Program-made: the position numbers and the translations under genes | NCBI GenBank assembly: GCA_900544555.1 | Contig: UQWD01000025.1 | Location: forward strand, 1 to 28,024 | Length of the DNA: 28,024 nucleotides | Direction: 5' to 3' | DNA from: an uncultured Eubacteriales bacterium | GTDB lineage: Bacteria > Bacillota > Clostridia > Christensenellales > CAG-138 | The notes under the pieces: generated by a model | The model's input: the letters and a program-made list of their open reading frames with translations, nothing else | Databases searched by the model: none | What the model was told of the DNA's origin: nothing | Shown here: positions 15,087 through 22,439 of the stretch, piece after piece | How positions within the stretch are numbered: the first letter of the stretch is position 1 | Layout of the letters: each line of letters starts with the position of its first letter

Positions 15087-16757
15087 TCAGCTCAGATAAT
15101 TTATATCGTCCAATACGGATTCCGCGATATTCGTGCAATGATCCGCGATTTTCTCCAGGTTGTGTATTAATTCAATATACGTGATAGCCGACTGCGGCGA
15201 GCATTTACGTTCGTTAAGCCTGGCAATATGCTTAGAACGGAGGCGTTCCTCAAGATTGTCCACCTCAGGCTCCTTATTTAGAACCTGCTGTGCCTTTTCA
15301 CGGTCACCGTTTTGCAGCGCGTCAATCGTATCGTTTACCATATCGCCGAGTAAAGAGAACGTGCTTTCAATTTCAGACAACGCCTCATCTGAGAACTTGA
15401 GCTGCTCTTCTTTTTTAAGCTTGGCATATCCGGCGATATTCTCACAGTGATCACCTATGCGCTCTACGTCGGCGGCCGTATGCAGCAGGCCGGCAAGCCT
15501 AAGGGACTGCCTTCTGTTGAGATCGCTGCTGGCAAGCATGGTGGAGAGATATTTCACCGTAGCCCGCTGCAGCTGATCGACTGTATTTTCGTTTGTTAAA
15601 ACGCTTTGTATCTCTTTTTCGTTCCCGCTTACGATAGCTTTCTTCGCTGATTCCATCATACTGCGCGTAAGCGCGGCTATATGCGTAAGCTCGCGGGTCG
15701 CCAGTTCCATAGCGATGGAGGGCGTATGCAGGACCTTATAGTCAAGATACAGCGGTTCGGACGCTCCTCGCAAATCCTTTCCGCGCACGACTAAATGAAC
15801 AATGCGGTCCATCAGCCACAGGAACGGCAGCCATATAATGGTATTGATTACATTGAAAATGGTGTGCGCGTTCGCAATTTGATGGCTGATCAGCTCAAGC
15901 TGCGTACCTCCGGCTGTTATCAGGCGGATAAGGTTTGCGAAAACAGGTATGAGGAAGAAAAACAATACCGTACCGAATATATTAAAAAAGGTGTGCGCCC
16001 ATGCCGCCCGCTTCGCGTCGCGCGAACCGCCCACAACCGCGAAAAGCGCGGTAATTGTCGTGCCGATATTGCTGCCAAGCAGCATGGGGATAGCCGCCTC
16101 AAGGCTCATGATCGGCGTTATGCCGTCCGGACCGGCTTGCTGCGCGATGTTTTGAATAACCGCGATAACAGCGGAGCTGCTTTGAATAACCATCGTGGAA
16201 ACCGCGCCGACCAATACGCCTAAAATGGGTACGTCCTTTATTGAGAACAATAGACTGGCGAATTCGGGCAGCTGGGCAAGCGGCTTTAGCACTCCGCTCA
16301 TAGTATTGAGGCCGACAAACAATATGCCAAACGCGAATATCGTTTGGCCAAGGTGCTTTACTTTGCCGTGTTTTATGAAAAAATACAGGATGAAGCCGAC
16401 CGCGGTTATGGCCAGCGCGTATTTACCTATATCCAGCGCGACCAGCTGGCTTGTAATCGTAGTTCCTATATTTGCGCCGAGAATCACGCTCAGTGATTGT
16501 CGAAGCGTCATTAGCCCGGCGCTCACAAAGCCCACTACCATTACGGTTGTCGCGCTTGAGCTTTGCAATACGGCGGTAACGATTGTACCCAGCAGCACGC
16601 CTACAATCGGGTTTTTGGTCAGCATACTGAGTATGCTGCGCATTTTCTCGCCCGCTATTTTCTGAAGGCCCTCGCTCATCAGATTCATCCCGAAGATGAA
16701 CATGGCCAAGCCGCCCAACAGGCCGAATATGGTGTTGACTATTTCCTGCGTTCCCAT
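15087..16757 (-). CDS. Na+/phosphate cotransporter family protein with PhoU-like C-terminus
   Basis: This 556-residue membrane protein belongs to the NptA/YjbB (SLC34-related) family that moves phosphate with sodium, inward or outward. The N-terminal part (about 1-320) shows the inverted repeat of the family. The first half has QSSSATT (65-71) and GANIGTT (94-100); the second has QSSSA (192-196) and GSNIGTT (228-234). About eight hydrophobic segments are seen. The C-terminal 200 residues form helical PhoU-like repeats with ADVERIGDHCENIA and LEKIADHCTNIAESV, which bind metal clusters in PhoU. Its start has GGAGTAAAGG just upstream. It lies between gpr and spoIIP on the same strand. Transport direction cannot be read from sequence. 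Confidence 0.92.
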   Translation of the reverse strand: MGTQEIVNTIFGLLGGLAMFIFGMNLMSEGLQKIAGEKMRSILSMLTKNPIVGVLLGTIVTAVLQSSSATTVMVVGFVSAGLMTLRQSLSVILGANIGTTITSQLVALDIGKYALAITAVGFILYFFIKHGKVKHLGQTIFAFGILFVGLNTMSGVLKPLAQLPEFASLLFSIKDVPILGVLVGAVSTMVIQSSSAVIAVIQNIAQQAGPDGITPIMSLEAAIPMLLGSNIGTTITALFAVVGGSRDAKRAAWAHTFFNIFGTVLFFFLIPVFANLIRLITAGGTQLELISHQIANAHTIFNVINTIIWLPFLWLMDRIVHLVVRGKDLRGASEPLYLDYKVLHTPSIAMELATRELTHIAALTRSMMESAKKAIVSGNEKEIQSVLTNENTVDQLQRATVKYLSTMLASSDLNRRQSLRLAGLLHTAADVERIGDHCENIAGYAKLKKEEQLKFSDEALSEIESTFSLLGDMVNDTIDALQNGDREKAQQVLNKEPEVDNLEERLRSKHIARLNERKCSPQSAITYIELIHNLEKIADHCTNIAESVLDDINYLS

Positions 16758-16809
16758 CCTTTACTCCATCCTAACATCGATATTTCTCTTTAGTGCATAC
16801 ATTTAAAAA

Positions 16810-16839
16810 ATATCATGTTCCTGTAAAATACGCCTTCAA
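16810..16839 (-). promoter_or_regulatory. Possible promoter of the Na/Pi transporter gene
   Basis: On the minus strand, TTGAAG (16839-16834) and TGATAT (16815-16810) are spaced by 18 bases, about 50 bases before the start. The match is moderate. Confidence 0.3.
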
Positions 16840-16884
16840 CACGGGTAAAAATTTGGTAAAAAACCTGCTCGCGTATATGCGTAT

Positions 16885-17808
16885 TTATGCGATGAGGGAG
16901 CGCACCTCATTATAATTCATATCGTGCAGCGCGAGGTTAATTCCATCCGCCAGTACGCGCGACATATCCGTGACGATGCTGTCAATATCCTTTGGCGTTA
17001 CTATCATAGGCCCCATCTTTTCATTGATGACCTTTTCCACCAATCCCAGCAGTTTCTCCTCATCGTTATGAAGACCGGTTTCGTCGGCAATCAAAGATAT
17101 CGTATCCTGTGATATGGTCGTCGCGTAAACTACTGTGGGTACGCCTATTGCGATAACAGGAGCGCCCAATGATTCAGCGTCTAAGCCTGAGCGCTTGTTT
17201 CCGACCCCCGCTCCGGGACTTATCCCCGTATCGCACATCTGCACGGTCGTACTGATGCGCGCCGCGCGCCGCGAAGCAAGCGCGTCGATTACGATTACGG
17301 CGGCGGGCTTTATCCGCTCGACAACCCCCTTTACCACCTCGAGCGTTTCCACGCCGGTTACGCCCAGCACTCCCGGAGACACGGCGCAGACCGGGCGCAA
17401 CGCGGACTGCGTAATTTCAGGGAGGTACTCCGTAATATGGCGCGTGACGTATACCTGCTCCGCTACGCGGGGACCAAGGGCGTCGGGCGTGATAAATCGG
17501 TTACCAAGCCCGATGACAAGCACGGTCGCTTCTTTAGGCACGTCGCCCAGTAATAGCTTAAGCTCCTCAGCTATTCGGCGGCTAAGCCGTTCATATAAAT
17601 CCAATGGCCGGTTTACAAGGTCCGGCGCGTCGAGCGTTATATAGCGGCCAACTGGTTTGCCAAGCTGCTCGGCGGCGTCATTTGACGTAACGCTAATCCT
17701 TGAGATTGAGATGCCGCCATCCTCGCCGGATTCTTCGGTTATGCCGCTTATCTCAGGGCTTAACTCACGCGCTTCCATTGCCAAATCGGTATAAATGCTT
17801 TTGGGCAT
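16885..17808 (-). CDS. gpr: Spore germination protease GPR
   Basis: GPR is the aspartic-type protease that degrades small acid-soluble spore proteins during germination. It is made as a zymogen in the forespore. The 307-residue product is somewhat shorter than the Bacillus enzyme. The conserved N-terminal TDLAMEARE near residue 7 is the family's propeptide-site region. The two catalytic aspartates are recognisable: Asp109 in GLGNRFITPDALGP and Asp175 in VIVIDALASR. CDTGISPGAGVGNKR and VIAIGVPTVVYA are further family signatures. The start follows GGAGG with nine bases spacing. A CATACTA element upstream fits a forespore sigma-G type -10. It is the first of three co-oriented genes, followed by the Na/Pi transporter and spoIIP. 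Confidence 0.95.
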   Translation of the reverse strand: MPKSIYTDLAMEARELSPEISGITEESGEDGGISISRISVTSNDAAEQLGKPVGRYITLDAPDLVNRPLDLYERLSRRIAEELKLLLGDVPKEATVLVIGLGNRFITPDALGPRVAEQVYVTRHITEYLPEITQSALRPVCAVSPGVLGVTGVETLEVVKGVVERIKPAAVIVIDALASRRAARISTTVQMCDTGISPGAGVGNKRSGLDAESLGAPVIAIGVPTVVYATTISQDTISLIADETGLHNDEEKLLGLVEKVINEKMGPMIVTPKDIDSIVTDMSRVLADGINLALHDMNYNEVRSLIA

Positions 17809-17840
17809 GAAACAGAACCTCCGTTTTCATTTATAAACAA

Positions 17841-17847
17841 TAGTATG
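17841..17847 (-). promoter_or_regulatory. Possible sigma-G-type -10 element of gpr
   Basis: On the minus strand, CATACTA lies about 33 bases before the gpr start. It fits the CATnnTA -10 pattern known for sigma-G/F promoters. No convincing -35 lies at the right distance, so this is tentative. Confidence 0.35.
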
Positions 17848-17987
17848 GGCTAAAAAGCACGCAAAAAAACGGGCGGTATCACAGGTATTATGGATATCGC
17901 CGTTAATAGGATTTATATGAACTTTTAGCGGTTATTCTATATTGTCGACGGATTTCGCGCCATGCGCAACAACTCAGCGGCGCGCCG

Positions 17988-18833
17988 CTAATGTAATTTT
18001 TTCAACGCAACAGCGCCGCTGGCGATTGTGAACGTATATACGGCCTTTCCGTTTCCTGAGGTAATCGCTCCCTTGCGTTTTATTCCCGCAGACAGGAAAT
18101 CCGTCAGAAACGCTCCGCTCGAGCATGAATAATTTGCTGTAAATCCTTCGGCCGTTTCAGGAATGCGCAAGGAAAGATGGCCGCTTGTAACATTGCCCGT
18201 TATTGCTTCTGGAGCGATAGAGGATATAATGCGCGTATTACCGCTGAGGCTGCTTGCTCGGATGCTGGTGAACGCGCCGCTAACCTTCATATCGCCGGAA
18301 GCGGCTGTGGTTTCGAGCTGACATTCGTTTGAAGCGGCCAGCGCCGCCCTGATACTGCCTGAGGTCAGGGTAAGCTTCGCCTTTTTTAAGCTTACCTCGT
18401 TTAAGCTCAGACTGCCGCTGGCCACGCTAAATCCGGTTGTATTGGCGGACACCTTTTCCAGGCGCATATCGCCGCTTGCCAGCCGCCCGGTTATCGTGTC
18501 AAAAGTAAAGGTATTGCAGATGAAGCGGCCCGAGGCGATACGAACGTCCAGATCCCTTGTCGAGCCGGCCGGTATTCGGATATCCAGCTTGATTCTGATC
18601 TGCCCTAATGTTATAAAGACGCCCCTAGAAATAACGTTAATACTGGTCTTACCGCCGCTTTGCTCAACTTCAAGCACGGGGTTACCGAAACAGACGCCGA
18701 ATCGTTCCACGGACATCTTAACATATGGCTCACCGCCATACGGTAAAAGCGTAACGTCCGCGGCTCCGGCGTTGATGGTTAAGCGCGCGAGCGAATCTCT
18801 TGACAGCGTGTAATCTTGTGAATAACTGGACAT
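17988..18833 (-). CDS. DUF4097-family beta-repeat protein
   Basis: The 281-residue product starts at ATG 18833 after GGAGG; a start ten codons earlier has no binding site. It consists almost wholly of short beta strands punctuated by Ser-Gly turns: RIASGRF, RLASGDMRLEKV, SVASGSLSLNEV, TLTSGSIRAAL, TAASGDMKVSG, NVTSGHLSLRI and TIASGAVALKK. This is the right-handed beta-helix-like pattern of DUF4097 (LiaG/adhesin-like) proteins. No signal peptide or membrane segment is seen. In other Firmicutes such proteins often lie with envelope-stress regulators; no such partner is visible here. A 14-bp palindrome, AGCGGCGCGCCGCT, sits just after the stop codon. Function is unknown. Confidence 0.8.
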   Translation of the reverse strand: MSSYSQDYTLSRDSLARLTINAGAADVTLLPYGGEPYVKMSVERFGVCFGNPVLEVEQSGGKTSINVISRGVFITLGQIRIKLDIRIPAGSTRDLDVRIASGRFICNTFTFDTITGRLASGDMRLEKVSANTTGFSVASGSLSLNEVSLKKAKLTLTSGSIRAALAASNECQLETTAASGDMKVSGAFTSIRASSLSGNTRIISSIAPEAITGNVTSGHLSLRIPETAEGFTANYSCSSGAFLTDFLSAGIKRKGAITSGNGKAVYTFTIASGAVALKKLH

Positions 18834-18850
18834 GTTAAAACCTCCATAAT

Positions 18851-18961
18851 TTAACGCAGCCAAGGCCGCATAATGTCACCCGCAATAGATGCGTCGATAC
18901 CGGTATCCATCGCGCTTCGCTCCGCGTTAACAGCGATTTGACCGCCAGGCGCAAGGGCCAA
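18851..18961 (-). other. Orphan reading frame upstream of the DUF4097 gene (possible gene remnant)
   Basis: An open frame ends in TAA at 18851, just before the GGAGG of the DUF4097 gene. Its C-terminal part reads GIDASIAGDIMRPWLR, which looks protein-like and is spaced like an upstream operon partner. It stays open upstream into the 3' end of the preceding lipoprotein gene, in another frame. The only starts are TTG 18961 (36 residues) or ATG 18910 (19 residues), and neither has a clear ribosome binding site. It may be the tail of a deleted gene or chance. Confidence 0.25.
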
Positions 18962-18984
18962 GAACGCTTGGCTAAGCGACGTGG

Positions 18985-19533
18985 TTACATACCGGGGGAA
19001 GCGAAAGAGCCCGGCATGGGAATTACGTTGACCGTATCGTCGTAACTTAGTTCATAATCAAGCTGTATAAGGGTCATATCCGTATCCACCCTCGCGTAAA
19101 CAGCGGTTTCCCCCGGCGGGAAAACGAGCATATACTGCCCATCGCCGGTATGAATTTTTGCGAGGGCAACCTGCTCGCCTTCCTCATAAAAACGGATTTC
19201 CATCGCGCATACGATTGGTTCTGGGTAAGAGGATTCCACGACCGCGTCAAAAAATGTATCGCCGTTGTGCTCATACACCTGCATGTTCCTGAACGCAAGG
19301 TATTTTTTATAATGTTCAGGACCGGAAACCGTGTTGCCAAGCGCGTCGCGCCCGGAAAGGGGATCGTTGGATGGGGTAGCGGAAGGCATTGGCGTGGGCC
19401 GGTCGGGCACGAGGCTTGGCCTGGGCGTTTGTGCCGGAGGATATTGCGACATCAATATGGGGCGCGTTGATACGCAGCCGGATACTATGGCCGCCAAGAC
19501 GATTAGAATAATGGATATAAAAACCCTGCGCAC
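18985..19533 (-). CDS. Secreted lipoprotein, unknown function
   Basis: The 182-residue product starts at GTG 19533, four bases past the pncB stop, with a G-run as ribosome binding site; co-transcription is likely. The lipoprotein signal is clear: MRRVFISIILIVLAAIVSGC, with Cys20 as the lipid attachment site. Next comes a Pro/Thr/Ser-rich spacer (about 30-60) and then a single small domain of beta character: YLAFRNMQVYEHNGDTFFDAVVES, then CAMEIRFYEEGEQVALAKI, then MLVFPPGETAVYARVD. The layout resembles FxLYD-like immunoglobulin-type domains, but that match is not secure. It ends in a flexible tail. Confidence 0.75.
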   Translation of the reverse strand: MRRVFISIILIVLAAIVSGCVSTRPILMSQYPPAQTPRPSLVPDRPTPMPSATPSNDPLSGRDALGNTVSGPEHYKKYLAFRNMQVYEHNGDTFFDAVVESSYPEPIVCAMEIRFYEEGEQVALAKIHTGDGQYMLVFPPGETAVYARVDTDMTLIQLDYELSYDDTVNVIPMPGSFASPGM

Positions 19534-19537
19534 GAGT

Positions 19538-20980
19538 TCATCCCCCCCAATTAAAGCGTTTGCTTTCGCGTATCAGGCGCTGTTTGAGATCATAAAGCTT
19601 GTCCGAGATATCCACTTTATAAACGTGCGGATTTAGCAGCCGCTTGCTTTCCTCCCACATGGTGGCGAGCTCGCGCCTTCCGTAAGCCTGTATCTTGTGT
19701 ATTGAGGGCGGCTCATAAACCTGCTTTCCATCAATAAACAGCGGAACAAGCAGCTCGCGCACGGTGAAGTTGCGCACGGTCATGGTCTTGTAGGTATGCT
19801 CCGGGTGATAAAGCTTCAGAGGCTTTGAAGAGTCTACGGTTTCCTCCGCAAGCGTTATCAGGTCGGCGATTGCCATACCATGCTTATCGTAGAGCCTCAA
19901 CACCTTTTTATAACCCGGATTGGTCAGCTTCGCGGCGTTCTCCGAAATCTTGATTTTCGGTATTAGCTTGCCGTCGACCACCTCGGCCGCGAGCTTGTAA
20001 ACGCCGCCAAGCGCCGGGCAGTCGTCGGAGGTTATCAGGCGCGTCCCCACCCCCCAAACATCTATCCGCGCGCCCTGCGCTTTTAAGTCGCGTATTACGA
20101 ATTCATCCAAATCGCTTGAGGCGAATATCTTAGCCTTAGGATACCCCGCTTCGTCGAGCATACGGCGAGCCTGCTTTGAGAGGTAGGCTAAGTCACCCGA
20201 ATCCAGGCGTATGCCGACGGGTTCATACCCTTTACCCCTCAGCGTGTTAAATACGCGTATGGCGTTCGGCACGCCGCTTTTGAGCGTATCGTAAGTATCA
20301 ACCAGCAGCATGCACGAATCCGGGAAAGTCTCCGCGTATGCCTCGAACGCTTCCAGCTCCGTAGGGAAGCTCATCACCCAGCTGTGCGCGTGCGTCCCCT
20401 TAACGTCAATATCGAACATTTGGCCTGTAAGCACATTGCTCGTGGCGACGCAGCCGCCGACTATTGCGGCCCGGGCGCCGTAGATGCCGGCGTCCGGGCC
20501 CTGCGCCCGCCTTAAACCGAACTCCAATATAGCATCCCCCTGCGCCGCGTGAACCACGCGGCTCGCCTTGGTGGCAATGAGCGTTTGATGGTTTACCAGG
20601 TTGAGCAGCGCTGTTTCAACCAGCTGCGCTTCCATAATGGGCGCCTTCACACGGATGAGGGGTTCATAAGGGAACACCAGCGTACCCTCTTGCATGCCGT
20701 AAATTTCGCCCGTAAAGCAAAAGTTGCTAAGCACCTCCAAAAAGCCCTCGTCAAAAAGCCTTAGCGAGCGCAAATAGTCCAGATCCTCTTTGGAAAAATG
20801 GAGGTGGTTGATATAATCAATAACGGACTCAGTGCCGGCCATCACGGCATATGCGCTGTTATCCTTAGTTTTTCGGAAAAACAGATCGAACACTGCTTCA
20901 TTTTTTGCCATGCCGTGCTTATAATAGCCGTACATCATGGTAAGCTGATAGAGATCCGTCAGCATCGTGAGATTGCGCAT
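19538..20980 (-). CDS. pncB: Nicotinate phosphoribosyltransferase
   Basis: This cytosolic enzyme joins nicotinate to PRPP, with ATP, to form nicotinate mononucleotide in NAD salvage. Its 480 residues are normal for the Gram-positive type. Family features are LTDLYQLTMMYGYY at the N-terminus, FRKTKDNSAYAVMAG, ATKASRVVHAAQG, EFGLRRAQGPDAG (about 153-165), KGTHAHSWVMSF with the phosphorylatable His near 197-199, VDTYDTLKSGVPNAI, GIRLDSGDLAYLS, and WGVGTRLITS. It starts two bases after the lgt stop, with GGAGAAAGGG inside the lgt 3' end, so translation is coupled to lgt. The lipoprotein gene follows four bases later. Confidence 0.95.
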   Translation of the reverse strand: MRNLTMLTDLYQLTMMYGYYKHGMAKNEAVFDLFFRKTKDNSAYAVMAGTESVIDYINHLHFSKEDLDYLRSLRLFDEGFLEVLSNFCFTGEIYGMQEGTLVFPYEPLIRVKAPIMEAQLVETALLNLVNHQTLIATKASRVVHAAQGDAILEFGLRRAQGPDAGIYGARAAIVGGCVATSNVLTGQMFDIDVKGTHAHSWVMSFPTELEAFEAYAETFPDSCMLLVDTYDTLKSGVPNAIRVFNTLRGKGYEPVGIRLDSGDLAYLSKQARRMLDEAGYPKAKIFASSDLDEFVIRDLKAQGARIDVWGVGTRLITSDDCPALGGVYKLAAEVVDGKLIPKIKISENAAKLTNPGYKKVLRLYDKHGMAIADLITLAEETVDSSKPLKLYHPEHTYKTMTVRNFTVRELLVPLFIDGKQVYEPPSIHKIQAYGRRELATMWEESKRLLNPHVYKVDISDKLYDLKQRLIRESKRFNWGG

Positions 20981-20982
20981 CG

Positions 20983-22053
20983 TTAGTTCCCTTTCTCCAG
21001 CGCGTCGTCGTTTAAATCCTGCGTTTCATCGCCGCTCGGATCCTCTTGAGTTTCCGCCTGCGCTTGAGTAATAGATTCCGGTTCCTCTTGTATTAAGTCG
21101 GACTGGTTTTGTTCAGTCTCGGGATCTTGAACCAAATCAGCATCTTCCATTTCATCCTTCACCTCGTCCTGTTCATCGGCAACAGCTTCAAGGGGGGAAG
21201 GCCACATGAGTTTTCCAGCTTTCTTCTCACGCGCGAAGCGTATGATGAAGAAAACAACCACGCCGATAAACATCAGGGCGCTTAAAAGCTGCGATACGCG
21301 TATCCCGCCGGAAAGCCATGATACGCTGTCCGGTTGAATCAGCCACAGGCTGTCCCCGCGAAGCCCCTCTACGAACATGCGCTCAAATGAATACAGGAGG
21401 ATATACCACAGGAAAACATCCCCGTCGTGCTTAAATTTTTTGCGCCTTGCCCAAAGGAAGATGAATATCAGGAAGCACCAGATAGATTCATAAAAGAAGG
21501 TAGCCATATGGTACGGGTCGCTGCACGCTACGCCGTTGAATTCATGGTAACCGCCGCTCCAAGGCCTGTCGATACGCACCGCGAACGGGAACCATGTTAA
21601 ACTTGGATTGGTAACGGCCGGGCCGAACGCTTCCTGGTTAAAGAAATTACCCCACCTTCCAATCCCCTGGGCAAGAACTAGGCCGGGGGCGACGAGATCC
21701 GCAAGGCGCAAAAAACGGATTTTTTTCACGCGCGCATAGATCAGCGCTCCTATTAAGCCGCCGATAACCGCGCCGTAAATGGCGAGGCCGCCTTCCCAAA
21801 GGTACAGGATGCGGATGGGATCCCTCAGATAGGTTTCCAATTCAAAAAGGACGTAATAGAGCCTAGCTCCGACAATGCCGCAAGGTATAACGATTAGGCA
21901 TAAATCCAGTATAGTATCTTCCTTCATGCGTTTGCGTTTGGCCTCGCGCAGCGCAAGCATTACGGCGATAATGATGCCAAGCGCCATTAATATGCCGTAC
22001 CAGTAAATTTCCTTGCCGAAAATGGTGAAAGCCACCCGGTCGGGATTTGTCAT
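20983..22053 (-). CDS. lgt: Prolipoprotein diacylglyceryl transferase with an acidic C-terminal tail
   Basis: Lgt moves diacylglycerol from phosphatidylglycerol to the lipobox cysteine of prolipoproteins. The start at 22053 (MTNPDRVAF) follows AAGGAGG; an upstream in-frame ATG at 22098 has no site. The 356-residue protein has about seven membrane segments, WEGGLAIYGAVIGG near residue 86, the Lgt signature GIGRWGNFFNQE (130-141, catalytic-region Arg133), and ERMFVEGLRGDS (Arg232). After the last membrane segment comes a tail of about 65 residues rich in Glu, Asp and Gln, not part of the usual family. It is first in a tight cluster with pncB and a lipoprotein gene. Confidence 0.95.
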   Translation of the reverse strand: MTNPDRVAFTIFGKEIYWYGILMALGIIIAVMLALREAKRKRMKEDTILDLCLIVIPCGIVGARLYYVLFELETYLRDPIRILYLWEGGLAIYGAVIGGLIGALIYARVKKIRFLRLADLVAPGLVLAQGIGRWGNFFNQEAFGPAVTNPSLTWFPFAVRIDRPWSGGYHEFNGVACSDPYHMATFFYESIWCFLIFIFLWARRKKFKHDGDVFLWYILLYSFERMFVEGLRGDSLWLIQPDSVSWLSGGIRVSQLLSALMFIGVVVFFIIRFAREKKAGKLMWPSPLEAVADEQDEVKDEMEDADLVQDPETEQNQSDLIQEEPESITQAQAETQEDPSGDETQDLNDDALEKGN

Positions 22054-22100
22054 TAGAACCTCCTTCTGCCTGAAAGGCCTGGATTCCTTAGTTTCCAATT

Positions 22101-22106
22101 ATTATA
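22101..22106 (-). promoter_or_regulatory. Possible -10 element of the lgt-pncB operon
   Basis: A perfect TATAAT on the minus strand lies about 48 bases before the lgt start. The -35 region at a 17-base distance is a T-run and matches only partly. Confidence 0.4.
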
Positions 22107-22332
22107 GCCTATATACGGGAAATAAAAAAGGGGCAGCTTTCCGTCCGCGATAAATTATAAGCCTTTTGGCTTTTTGAGAAGCGGGTTTGAGCGGTATATG
22201 GCTTCATCATGCTGTATTTGGGCGCGGGCTATTGGGATATTATAACGGGCGTAAATCCTGTTTTGATTGAGTTTTCCGTCCTTTTTTCACGCCGCCGGCA
22301 TAAATATTTACAAAGCCCGCTTACCGCCGGAC

Positions 22333-22361
22333 TTCTCAATTAAAGCGCTTTGATGTATAAT
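22333..22361 (+). promoter_or_regulatory. Sigma-A-type promoter of the tryptophanase-like gene
   Basis: TTCTCA (22333-22338), a 17-base spacer and a perfect TATAAT (22356-22361) lie about 79 bases before the chosen start codon. The upstream open frame beginning at 22350 overlaps this element and is not the real start. Confidence 0.5.
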
Positions 22362-22439
22362 ATTTATGTTATGCGTAAAAATCCCCATGGTTATTGGGTG
22401 GAGTTTACCATATATTCGGGCAAGATGAAGGAGATTAGG

